Below, piece by piece: positions 27,876-35,563 of a DNA stretch of 64,000 nucleotides. Position numbers and translations under genes: made by a program. Source of the stretch: Clostridium zeae. GTDB lineage: Bacteria; Bacillota; Clostridia; Clostridiales; Clostridiaceae. Below the pieces are notes generated by a model. That model ran no database searches and was not told where the DNA came from. It was given only the letters and a program-made list of their open reading frames with translations. The stretch lies in contig NZ_BMBA01000001.1 in assembly GCF_017312485.1 (NCBI RefSeq), positions 1,812,396-1,876,395 of the forward strand, in the 5' to 3' direction. How positions within the stretch are numbered: the stretch's first letter is position 1; every line of letters starts with the position of its first letter.

Positions 27876-28877
27876 TTGGAGGTGTTTATCATAACTCAAA
27901 ATAAAAAGCGCTTTTTATTTGGATTAATCCTCACACTTATATTTATTCTTTCTAGCTATACTATTGACGGTATTAATACCTTTGGTGGATTCAGTAATAA
28001 TAAAACAGTTTATGCTGCCTCAAATGGCGGAAAGTCTTCTGCATCCTCTAGTTCATCTAAATCATCAACCAGTGGATTTAAATCTGGTTCCTTTTCAAGT
28101 GGAAGCAAGTCAAGTTCAAGTAGTAGTTCAAGCTCATCACCTTCGAAAATAACCAGTGGATCAAAATCATCAGCTAGTGATTACAAATCCGGATCATTTT
28201 CAAACACAAAACCTGATTCAAAAAATAGTTCAGACTCATCTTCTTCAAAGACAAACAGTGAATCAAAGTCATCAGCTAGTGATTACAAACCCGGATCTCC
28301 TTCAAGTACAGAGACCGACTCAAATAGCAGTTCGAATTCATCATCTTCGAAAACAAACAACGGATCCAAATCATCAACTAGTGATTACAAATCAGGATCT
28401 CTTTCAAACACAAAACCTGATTCAAACAGCAGTTCAAACTCATCATCTTCAAAAACAAACAACGGATCTAAATCGTCAACTAGCGATTACAAATCGGGAT
28501 CCTTTTCAAGTACAAAACCTGACTCAACCAACAATTCAGACTCATCGTCTTCAAAAACAAACGATGAATCTAAATCGTCAACTAGTAATTACAAATCAGG
28601 AACTTTTTCAAACGCAAATCCTGGTTCAAGCAGTACTTCAAATTCATCAAATAGTACTTCAAGCAGCTCAAACTCTCCTGAGTCCCAATATAACAATGGA
28701 TCAAAAAACTCCTCTGTATCCGTGCCATTGTTTGGACGAAGCAGTTATTCTGGTTACAGCAGACCTTTCTTAGGGTATAGTTCACCATCTAGCGTAGTAA
28801 GCAGCGTATTCAAGATATTATTTGCAATAATAATCTTACTTATAATTATCCGCTTAATAAAAAGATCTATAAAATAA
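27876..28877 (+). CDS. Ser-rich repeat membrane-anchored protein, second paralog
   Basis: About 329-333 residues, same plan as the protein at 25702: NKKR signal segment, Ser-rich outer domain, SYSGYSRPFLGYSSP motif and C-terminal membrane helix. The Ser-rich part is expanded by about five tandem 34-residue units (each with KSS-x-SDYKSGS and SKTN). The only in-frame ATG-like option near the site is TTG 27876, which overlaps GGAGG; the conserved spacing instead points to ATC 27888 or ATA 27891. A nine-codon upstream frame (ATG 27865) ends at TAA 27892-27894, overlapping that point, so initiation may be coupled. Probably surface exposed. No known function. Confidence 0.75.
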   Translation: MEVFIITQNKKRFLFGLILTLIFILSSYTIDGINTFGGFSNNKTVYAASNGGKSSASSSSSKSSTSGFKSGSFSSGSKSSSSSSSSSSPSKITSGSKSSASDYKSGSFSNTKPDSKNSSDSSSSKTNSESKSSASDYKPGSPSSTETDSNSSSNSSSSKTNNGSKSSTSDYKSGSLSNTKPDSNSSSNSSSSKTNNGSKSSTSDYKSGSFSSTKPDSTNNSDSSSSKTNDESKSSTSNYKSGTFSNANPGSSSTSNSSNSTSSSSNSPESQYNNGSKNSSVSVPLFGRSSYSGYSRPFLGYSSPSSVVSSVFKILFAIIILLIIIRLIKRSIK

Positions 28878-28912
28878 AAAGTAAAAATATATATTTTATA
28901 GACTTATTTTTA

Positions 28913-29110
28913 TTATGCTATTGATACAACATCGTATCCTTCTTCTTCGATAGCATTCTTTAATGCCTCATCAGATACATTTCCTTCAACTACAGCTGAT
29001 CCAACTTCAACCTTGAAGCTTTCTACCCCTTCTAATGCAGATAAAGCATTTTCAACATGCTTTACACAATGCATGCATGACATTCCTTCTATTTTTACGT
29101 TTTTACTCAT
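28913..29110 (-). CDS. copZ: CopZ-like copper chaperone
   Basis: A 65-residue single HMA domain with the metal-binding motif GMSCMHC (9-15). Such proteins carry Cu(I) to CopA or sequester it. It follows copA by 91 bases, separated by a hairpin, and is the last gene of the csoR-copA-copZ group. Confidence 0.93.
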   Translation of the reverse strand: MSKNVKIEGMSCMHCVKHVENALSALEGVESFKVEVGSAVVEGNVSDEALKNAIEEEGYDVVSIA

Positions 29111-29152
29111 GGTACATCTCTCCTTTTATATAAATATATTATTTTTTAAATC

Positions 29153-29192
29153 TTGCTAGAGAAAAGTATTCACCGCAGCTTCTCTCTAGCAA
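29153..29192 (-). promoter_or_regulatory. hairpin between copA and copZ
   Basis: A 10-bp perfect stem TTGCTAGAGA (29153-29162) / TCTCTAGCAA (29183-29192). The downstream minus-strand sequence is ATTTAAAAAATA, without a proper T tract, so it is more likely an RNA processing or stability element, or a leaky terminator adjusting copZ relative to copA. Confidence 0.45.
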
Positions 29193-29201
29193 ATTAATTT
29201 A

Positions 29202-31640
29202 CTAAACTATTGGCTTAAAGCTCTTAAGTCTTAGTGCATTTAGAAGTACTGAAACCGAACTAAAACTCATTGCAAATGCTGCTAACATAGGGTTTAGAAG
29301 TGGTCCACCAAAGGCATATAAAATCCCCATCGCTACTGGTATGCCTAATGTATTGTACCCAAAAGCCCAAAAAAGATTTTGTTTTATATTTCTTATAGTC
29401 TTCTTACTTAAATCTATTGCTGTTATAACATCTAAAATATCACTTCTCATTAAGACTACATCAGCAGATTCTATAGCTACATCTGTACCAGAACCAATTG
29501 CAATACCAACATCTGCAGCAGCTAGTGCAGGAGCATCATTTATTCCATCACCAACCATTGCAACCTTTTTGCCCTCACCTTGAATTTCTTTTATCTTATT
29601 TGATTTATCTTCAGGCATTACTTCTGCTACAACCCTATCTATTCCAACTTCCTTAGCAATAGCCTCAGCGGTATTTTTATTATCCCCAGTTAGCATTACT
29701 ACTTCAATTCCCATCTTATGCAATGCCTTTACAGCATCTTTACTATTTGATTTAACCGTATCAGCTACAGCAACAATACCAGATATTTGCCCGTCTATTG
29801 ATAAAAACATAGGTGTTTTTCCTTGTTCAGAAAGTACATTTGCATTATCTTCTAATACATCAATATCAATATTTTCATCATTAAATAGCTTCTTATTTCC
29901 AAGTAGTATTGATCTTCCATCAATGGTTACTCTTATACCTTTTCCTGGTATAGCTTTAAAGCTTTCAATTGCCTTGAATTCAAGACCTCTATCTTCAGCC
30001 TCTGTTACTATTGCCTCACCTAAAGGATGTTCTGAACCTTTTTCTGCTGAAGCAGCATAGGTTAATAGCTGATCTTCTTCTATATTAACTGTTACTATAT
30101 CAGTAACCTTCGGCTTTCCTTCTGTTATCGTTCCTGTTTTATCAAATACAACAGTATTTATCTTATAACTTGTTTCTAAAGCCTCTCCACTTTTTATAAG
30201 CACACCATATTCTGCACCCTTACCTGTTCCAACCATTATAGCTGTAGGAGTAGCAAGTCCTAATGCACAAGGGCAAGCAATGACTAAAACCGAGATAAAT
30301 ATAGTAAGTGAGAATATTGTTCCTTGACCAAGAAGCGCCCATGTAATACTTGAAATCAGCGCTAAACCTATAACTACTGGAACAAAATATCCCGATATTA
30401 TATCAGCCATTTTAGCTATTGGTGCTTTAGACCCTTGAGCATCTTCAACAAGTTTTATAATTTGAGCTAGGGCTGTATCTTTACCGACTTTTGTAGCCTT
30501 GTATTTTATCATTCCGTTTTTATTAATACTTGCACCATATACGCTGTCCCCTATTGTCTTCTCAACAGGAATACTTTCTCCAGTAAGCATTGATTCATCT
30601 ATAGAAGTAAGCCCTTCTACTATGCTTCCATCCACAGGAAGTTTTTCTCCTGGCTTAACTATAATTATGTCCCCAACCTCTACTTCATCTATAGATATGA
30701 CTTTTTCAACTCCATCTTTAAGAATAGTAGCTGTCTTAGGGGTTAATCCCATTAGTTTTTTTATTGCCTCTGAAGTTTTTCCTTTAGTTATTGCCTCTAA
30801 GTATTTACCTAATGTTATTAAAGTCAAGATCGTACCCGCAGATTCAAAATATAAATCCATAGTATATTCCATATATCCTTGGCTTATCTTATATATTGCA
30901 AACAGTCCATAAATGTATGCTGCAGAAGTTCCAACAGCTATAAGCGTATCCATATTTGGACTAAGCTGTATAAGATTTTTAAATCCGACTTTAAAGAACT
31001 TTATTCCTGTTACAATAACTATTGTGGCAAGTATTAACTGAACTATACCGAAGCTAAGTGGATGATGATGCGGATCTATGAATACAGGCAGTGGCATTCC
31101 AAGCATATGTCCCATGGCTATCAAAAGCAACGGCACTGTAAAGACTGCTGATATTATGAGTCTTCTTTTCATAGATTGAATCTCTTGTAGCTTCCTATCT
31201 CTATGCTCATCTTCTTTGTCATCTTCCACAGCTTTATATCCGGCTTTTTCAACTGCCTTTTTTATATCAGAAAGCCTTATAACATCTGAGTCAAAAGCTA
31301 CCGTCAAAGTTTCTGTTGCCAAGTTAACCTCTGCTTTTTCTACGCCAGAAACCTTTTTTACAAATCTCTCCACTCTGCTAACACATGCAGCACAAGTCAT
31401 TCCTTCAACTTTAACCTTAGCAGACTTCACTGTAGAAATAGCTTTATACCCTGCTTTATCAACAGCTGCTTCAACATCATTTAGAGATAATTTATCTTCT
31501 TCAAAAGATACCCTAAGAGTTTCTGTAGCCAAATTAACTGCAGCTTCATTAACGCCTTCTAGCTTTGTTATTGCTTTCTCAACTCTTCTAACGCAAGCTG
31601 CACAGGTCATACCTTCTATTTTTAAAGTTTTACTTATCAT
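29202..31640 (-). CDS. copA: Cu(I)-exporting P1B-type ATPase CopA
   Basis: An 812-residue membrane ATPase with two N-terminal HMA domains (Cys13/Cys16 and Cys83/Cys86 in GMTCAAC), eight membrane helices, the transport-site CPC near 456 ([13 protein letters not shown]), the phosphorylated Asp in DKTGTIT near 501, and the hinge [10 protein letters not shown]. Exports Cu(I) from the cytosol. It begins 11 bases after csoR. Expression is expected to be derepressed when CsoR binds Cu(I). A textbook member with no missing motif. Confidence 0.97.
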   Translation of the reverse strand: MISKTLKIEGMTCAACVRRVEKAITKLEGVNEAAVNLATETLRVSFEEDKLSLNDVEAAVDKAGYKAISTVKSAKVKVEGMTCAACVSRVERFVKKVSGVEKAEVNLATETLTVAFDSDVIRLSDIKKAVEKAGYKAVEDDKEDEHRDRKLQEIQSMKRRLIISAVFTVPLLLIAMGHMLGMPLPVFIDPHHHPLSFGIVQLILATIVIVTGIKFFKVGFKNLIQLSPNMDTLIAVGTSAAYIYGLFAIYKISQGYMEYTMDLYFESAGTILTLITLGKYLEAITKGKTSEAIKKLMGLTPKTATILKDGVEKVISIDEVEVGDIIIVKPGEKLPVDGSIVEGLTSIDESMLTGESIPVEKTIGDSVYGASINKNGMIKYKATKVGKDTALAQIIKLVEDAQGSKAPIAKMADIISGYFVPVVIGLALISSITWALLGQGTIFSLTIFISVLVIACPCALGLATPTAIMVGTGKGAEYGVLIKSGEALETSYKINTVVFDKTGTITEGKPKVTDIVTVNIEEDQLLTYAASAEKGSEHPLGEAIVTEAEDRGLEFKAIESFKAIPGKGIRVTIDGRSILLGNKKLFNDENIDIDVLEDNANVLSEQGKTPMFLSIDGQISGIVAVADTVKSNSKDAVKALHKMGIEVVMLTGDNKNTAEAIAKEVGIDRVVAEVMPEDKSNKIKEIQGEGKKVAMVGDGINDAPALAAADVGIAIGSGTDVAIESADVVLMRSDILDVITAIDLSKKTIRNIKQNLFWAFGYNTLGIPVAMGILYAFGGPLLNPMLAAFAMSFSSVSVLLNALRLKSFKPIV

Positions 31641-31650
31641 TATTGCCTCC

Positions 31651-31920
31651 TTATTTATCCATTAATTTATCTAAGATACCCAATACCTCATCTATTTTTT
31701 CTTCTGCATCGTATTCTCTTTTTATTGCAGCTTTAACACAGAGCGTCATGTGTTGCTTTAAAACTAACTTATTAGCTCTTTTAAGAAGCCCTTGAGCTGC
31801 TATCATTTGGTTAGATATATCTATACAATATCTGTCTTCTTCAATCATTTTTATAATACCTTCAATTTGTCCTTTGCAGGTTTTTAAAGCTTGAAGAGCT
31901 TTTTTCTTTTCCTCATTCAT
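31651..31920 (-). CDS. csoR: CsoR copper-sensing repressor
   Basis: An 89-residue all-helical DUF156 protein from ATG 31920 (GGAGGTG upstream; a longer reading would start inside the operator). Copper ligands Cys32, His57 and Cys61 are in place (YCIDISNQ and HMTLC). CsoR releases DNA when Cu(I) binds. First gene of the csoR-copA-copZ operon, with a GC-rich palindrome at its own promoter indicating autoregulation. Confidence 0.94.
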   Translation of the reverse strand: MNEEKKKALQALKTCKGQIEGIIKMIEEDRYCIDISNQMIAAQGLLKRANKLVLKQHMTLCVKAAIKREYDAEEKIDEVLGILDKLMDK

Positions 31921-31934
31921 ATCGCACCTCCACC

Positions 31935-31991
31935 CACCCCCTATGGGGGGTGTCTTGATTATATAATATTCCTTCATTTTGCTTTTGTCAA
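31935..31991 (-). promoter_or_regulatory. csoR promoter with CsoR-like operator
   Basis: On the minus strand, TTGACA (31991-31986), 17-bp spacer and TATTAT (31968-31963), followed near the expected start of transcription by a G/C palindrome ACCCCC (31936-31941) TAT GGGGGGT (31945-31951). A run of C and G like this is exceptional here and resembles the C-rich/G-rich halves of CsoR operators. Confidence 0.75.
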
Positions 31992-32115
31992 TACACTGTT
32001 AATATTTTTTATTAATTAAAAACTTGTATTAAAAATTTATTATTATATTACAGCTCTAACAGTAGCTATAAATAAGCTTATGGATAAATAAATGTATCAA
32101 TTTATTATAAAACTT

Positions 32116-32145
32116 ATAAAGAGTTTCTATACAGAAACTCTTTAT
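32116..32145 (-). terminator. terminator of the yaaA gene
   Basis: A 13-bp perfect stem ATAAAGAGTTTCT (32116-32128) / AGAAACTCTTTAT (32133-32145) with a 4-nt loop; the minus strand continues AAGTTTTATAAT. It lies 100 bases beyond the stop codon of the 32248 gene. Confidence 0.7.
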
Positions 32146-32247
32146 AGCTGAAACCCTTCAACTCAAAAATCTATTTTCATGCTCCTAAAAACCCTTTATT
32201 TAGAGTATATTATAATTAGTTCTAATTGCTTGTATCTCTTATATACA

Positions 32248-33009
32248 CTATCCCCTTAAAAATACCAAGTTTTTTTCTGAGGACATGTATTCTGAGTATA
32301 TGTAGTCCTCCATCTCAAACTCTTTTAACTCATCCACAGTATCAATTTTATTTTCTATCACATATCTAGCCATAAGCCCTCTTGCCCTCTTAGCATATAT
32401 AGGTATTATCTTATACACACCCCTTTTTCGATCTTTAAATGTTATATTAATTACGGGATGCTTAATGTATTCTTTAACTGCTTTATAGTACTCTTCTGAG
32501 GCTAAGTTTATCAAAAACCTTTCACCATGCTTATCTAGTTCGCCATTAATATCCTCTGCTATTTTATCTCCCCAAAAGCTATAAAGATTTTTATGATCAT
32601 CATGTTTTAACTTTATGCCCATTTCTAGTCTGTAAGGTTTTATTCCATCCAAAGGCTTAAGGATTCCATATAACCCTGATAGTATCCTTAAGTGCTTATC
32701 AGCAAATTCTAGTTGATCCAATGACATATCTCCTGCACTCAATCCCCTATATACCTCTCCTTTAAAAGCTAGAACTGCATGTTTGTCTATATCACTTATT
32801 TCTTTCGTCCATTGCAGATATCTAGTATGATTTATTTCTGCCAGTGATAAATTAATTTTCATCAACCTGCTAATATCATCTGGAGAATTCTTTTTTAACT
32901 CTTCTATTAGAATTTTTGCATATTTTAAAAACCTTGGTCTATTTAATCCTAATTCTTGATTTTTATTACTAAAATCCAGTGTTTTCGCTGGAGATATTAT
33001 CATCAGCAT
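32248..33009 (-). CDS. yaaA: YaaA-family peroxide stress protein (DUF328)
   Basis: A 253-residue soluble protein with the family N-terminus MLMIISPAKTLDF, the central segment AFKGEVYRGLSAGDM and the C-terminal FKDRKRGVYKIIPIYAKRARGLMARYV region (partly quoted). In E. coli YaaA lowers free intracellular iron during peroxide stress and has a DNA-binding fold. The start may be ATG 33009 or the ATG two codons later; AGGTGA is close to both. Monocistronic. Confidence 0.93.
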   Translation of the reverse strand: MLMIISPAKTLDFSNKNQELGLNRPRFLKYAKILIEELKKNSPDDISRLMKINLSLAEINHTRYLQWTKEISDIDKHAVLAFKGEVYRGLSAGDMSLDQLEFADKHLRILSGLYGILKPLDGIKPYRLEMGIKLKHDDHKNLYSFWGDKIAEDINGELDKHGERFLINLASEEYYKAVKEYIKHPVINITFKDRKRGVYKIIPIYAKRARGLMARYVIENKIDTVDELKEFEMEDYIYSEYMSSEKNLVFLRG

Positions 33010-33233
33010 CTCTTCACCTCATGTACATCTTAATTAGTTTTCTTCATATTTTTTATATCTTTAAAATAATTAATATCTTTATAAGTACCTAATAATTTAT
33101 TATTTTTATAATTATAACATAAATTACGTTAAATGATAATAATTATCACAAATTAGCAAAAATGGTTATACATTTTAATTATCTAAAGATCTAAGTGAAT
33201 TATAGATTCATAAAAAATAAAGGCTAAAATAAA

Positions 33234-33262
33234 AAAAGCTATCTTTGCCGATAGCTTTTAAA
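33234..33262 (-). terminator. terminator of the 33285 CBS gene
   Basis: AAAAGCTATC / GATAGCTTTT stem with a 6-nt loop, followed on the minus strand by TTTATTTTAG. Confidence 0.85.
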
Positions 33263-33284
33263 CTTATTATAAAATTAAACTTTT

Positions 33285-33698
33285 TTACGCAATTGTGCTT
33301 TTTAATGTATTATAACAATAGTTTATTATGTCACTTCTTTTTATTATTCCTATAAAAGTACCATTGTCATCTACCACAGGAACAAAGTTTTGTGAGATAG
33401 ATAAGGAAATTATACTTTCTATATCTGAATTTATTGATACACTCTTATGATTAACTCTTCTATATATTTCCTTAACTTTCACTCCATTAGTATTTTTAAA
33501 ATTTAAATCTGGAGTATTCTTTAGTTTCCACAGAAGATCCCCTTCTGTCAGCGTTCCAACATACTTTCCATTTCTATCAATAAGAGGAATCGCTGTATAT
33601 CCATGATGCTCCATTCTTTCCATTACCTGTCTCATGGTTGCATCGGTGTTCTCGTAAATAACTTCATTTTTAGGTGTTAGAAAAAATGCAATATTCAT
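33285..33698 (-). CDS. CBS-pair protein (CbpB/DarB-like)
   Basis: A 137-residue protein made only of two CBS motifs (about 8-62 and 75-132), with typical GYTAIPLIDRNGKYVGTLTEGDLL (in part) and FVPVVDDNGTFIGIIKRSDII segments. Stand-alone CBS pairs of this size in Firmicutes include c-di-AMP receptors such as CbpB/DarB; that assignment here is inference. Cytosolic and monocistronic, with its own terminator. Confidence 0.8.
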   Translation of the reverse strand: MNIAFFLTPKNEVIYENTDATMRQVMERMEHHGYTAIPLIDRNGKYVGTLTEGDLLWKLKNTPDLNFKNTNGVKVKEIYRRVNHKSVSINSDIESIISLSISQNFVPVVDDNGTFIGIIKRSDIINYCYNTLKSTIA

Positions 33699-33933
33699 AT
33701 GTTACCCTTCCCAAACAAAATTTTTATTAATCTCTCTTAATCATTTTAACATATCTATTGTGCAAATGTTATTACATTTATATTAATTTAAACTTTATCA
33801 ACAACATAAATATTACTACTAATTTATATCAATTTGGTGTCAAACTAAGTCTTGTCAAAGCAATATATATTAATAAAACTAACCTCAGTATATTTTATTC
33901 CTTAAATGGAACAATAAGTATGGGAGTGGTTTT

Positions 33934-34395
33934 ATGAAAAAATTTTTATGTTTCTATTTTTCACTTATTATATCTTTAAATATATTTTCTCATTCTTGTA
34001 TGGCTGATACAAAACCATATTATTCTACTGAAAGTAACTACATAGAACTTTACAAAACTAAATGTTTAGATAATATAAATACCATTAGATCATCTTATTC
34101 CTTACCAAAGTTTTCTATAGATAGCGAGCTCAGTAATTCAGCTCAAGTTTACCTTAATAACTTCAAACCTTATGAAAATGATTTATATCAATCTCACTCT
34201 AACCCTGATATAAATTATTGCATTTACAAGCAAAGATTAACTAATCAATATTCTATTAATAGTACTATGCTAACTCAAGCATTAATTGAGGATTATAAAG
34301 GATACCTATTAAACCCTAATATAAGTAAAATAGGTTTTTATGTGATAGCTGATAATCAAACTATAACATGTAGTTTTGCATTTAAATATAACTAA
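33934..34395 (+). CDS. small secreted CAP/SCP-like protein
   Basis: A 153-residue protein with a signal peptide (about 1-24, cleavage near SCMADT). The rest weakly matches the CAP/SCP1 fold found in clostridial secreted proteins: helix CLDNINTIRSSYSLPKFSID, then LSNSAQVYLNNF, and the C-terminal NPNISKIGFYVIADNQTITCSFAF strands. CAP His/Glu cavity residues are only partly recognisable, so it may be degenerate. Flanked by oppositely oriented genes and monocistronic. Function unknown. Confidence 0.6.
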   Translation: MKKFLCFYFSLIISLNIFSHSCMADTKPYYSTESNYIELYKTKCLDNINTIRSSYSLPKFSIDSELSNSAQVYLNNFKPYENDLYQSHSNPDINYCIYKQRLTNQYSINSTMLTQALIEDYKGYLLNPNISKIGFYVIADNQTITCSFAFKYN

Positions 34396-34490
34396 TGGCA
34401 TTAATAAAAGCTTTAATTTATATCATGTTTTAAGTCTGTTACGAATAATTATTCACAGATCTCATTGAATTATAATTTCCTAAACAATAA

Positions 34491-34520
34491 AAAAGGCAAA
34501 CCTAAAATTTAGTTTGCCTT
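34491..34520 (-). terminator. terminator overlapping the end of the exonuclease gene
   Basis: AAGGCAAAC / GTTTGCCTT stem with a T6 tract on the minus strand; the right arm is formed by the last codons and stop codon of the 34509 gene. Confidence 0.85.
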
Positions 34521-35408
34521 ATCAAATTTATAATAATAATCAGTATACTCAATATCATTCAATACACTGTTCACATTATTATAAATTTCATCCCCACTTA
34601 TAGTCTTTTTAACAATAACCTCTTGCAAAACTTTTGTATTACATTTTGGGCATTTACCAATCCCCATAAATCTCCAATTAAAAAGTTTCAAAGGTTTTTC
34701 CACATTTATATTAGTTTTACACTTTGGACATTTATAATCTAATTTAGAAATATCTATTTTATAGTTTTGAAGATCCTTTATCATGATTGCAGGCATGTTA
34801 TAAACATCTTTTACTATATAACCTTTTACTATCCTATTATTAAAAAGTCTTTTAAATACTTCAGATGTATACACCGCATCATTTAATGCATCATGTAGTT
34901 TACTTTCATCCACTTTTATTTTTAATTCCTCTAAAGCGTTCTTTAAACTTAATGCTTTTTTATGTCCAAGAATTTTAGTTACATACTCTTGTATATCTAG
35001 GTATTCTTTTAACCAACTTACATCATTATAATTGTAGTAAAATGCATTTCTAAATATTTCAGCTATATCATCCTTAGCCCAAGAACATATTATAGAATCA
35101 TCCTCTACGAATTCCTTAAGTTTGTCCATAGCCTCACTAAAAGTTATTCCCAAACTTAAATTATCATTAGTTATTCCTGTAATTTCAGTGATCTTAGGGT
35201 TTAGTACCTTTAAAGCACTAGGCTTTACGTATGTTTTAAATTGACTTACACAATTCATCATTTTATCAAGCTTTACTGCTCCAACCTCAATTATCTCATT
35301 TTCTAACTTAGGCTCCTTAAATTCTTCATAAAGACTATAAAAATTAGGATAATATTTAGTTATATTTTTTAGATTATTAAATTCCAAATCTAGTATAACA
35401 TACCCCAT
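34509..35408 (-). CDS. DEDDh 3'-5' exonuclease with C-terminal zinc-ribbon pair
   Basis: A 299-residue protein. The N-terminal 185 residues form an RNase-T/DnaQ exonuclease: Exo I Asp7 and Glu9 (ILDLEF), Exo II Asp near 113 (WAKDD), Exo III His172 and Asp177 (LHDALNDA), the DEDDh arrangement as in KapD/ERI-1. The C-terminal part has two CxxC knuckles (Cys227/230 and Cys253/256), suggesting one zinc ribbon for nucleic-acid binding. Substrate (RNA or DNA) cannot be told. It is separated by a terminator from the LexA-fusion gene upstream, so co-transcription is not supported. Confidence 0.85.
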   Translation of the reverse strand: MGYVILDLEFNNLKNITKYYPNFYSLYEEFKEPKLENEIIEVGAVKLDKMMNCVSQFKTYVKPSALKVLNPKITEITGITNDNLSLGITFSEAMDKLKEFVEDDSIICSWAKDDIAEIFRNAFYYNYNDVSWLKEYLDIQEYVTKILGHKKALSLKNALEELKIKVDESKLHDALNDAVYTSEVFKRLFNNRIVKGYIVKDVYNMPAIMIKDLQNYKIDISKLDYKCPKCKTNINVEKPLKLFNWRFMGIGKCPKCNTKVLQEVIVKKTISGDEIYNNVNSVLNDIEYTDYYYKFDKAN

Positions 35409-35540
35409 TGCCTCATCCCCTCATCATATCTCTTATTATAATTATGCCATAAATAGTTATTTATTTCACTTTTATTTATTTCTTTGATAAAAAAAATATA
35501 CACCTTGATTATTCATATCCACAAATACAAGTAAAAGAAA

Positions 35541-35563
35541 AAATCAGACCATAGGTCTGATTT
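35541..35563 (-). terminator. terminator of the SF1-LexA fusion gene
   Basis: AAATCAGACC / GGTCTGATTT perfect 10-bp stem with a 3-nt loop; the minus strand runs into TTTTTTCTTTTAC. It overlaps the stop codon region of the 35562 gene. Confidence 0.9.

Noticed and set aside
28100-28640. 102-bp tandem repeats considered as a CRISPR array
   Set aside because: The repeats are in frame, code for protein units, have no unique spacers and no cas genes nearby.
28156-28773. 205-codon alternative frame inside the second Ser-rich gene
   Set aside because: Same cause: an out-of-frame reading of the 102-bp tandem repeats, without a plausible start site.
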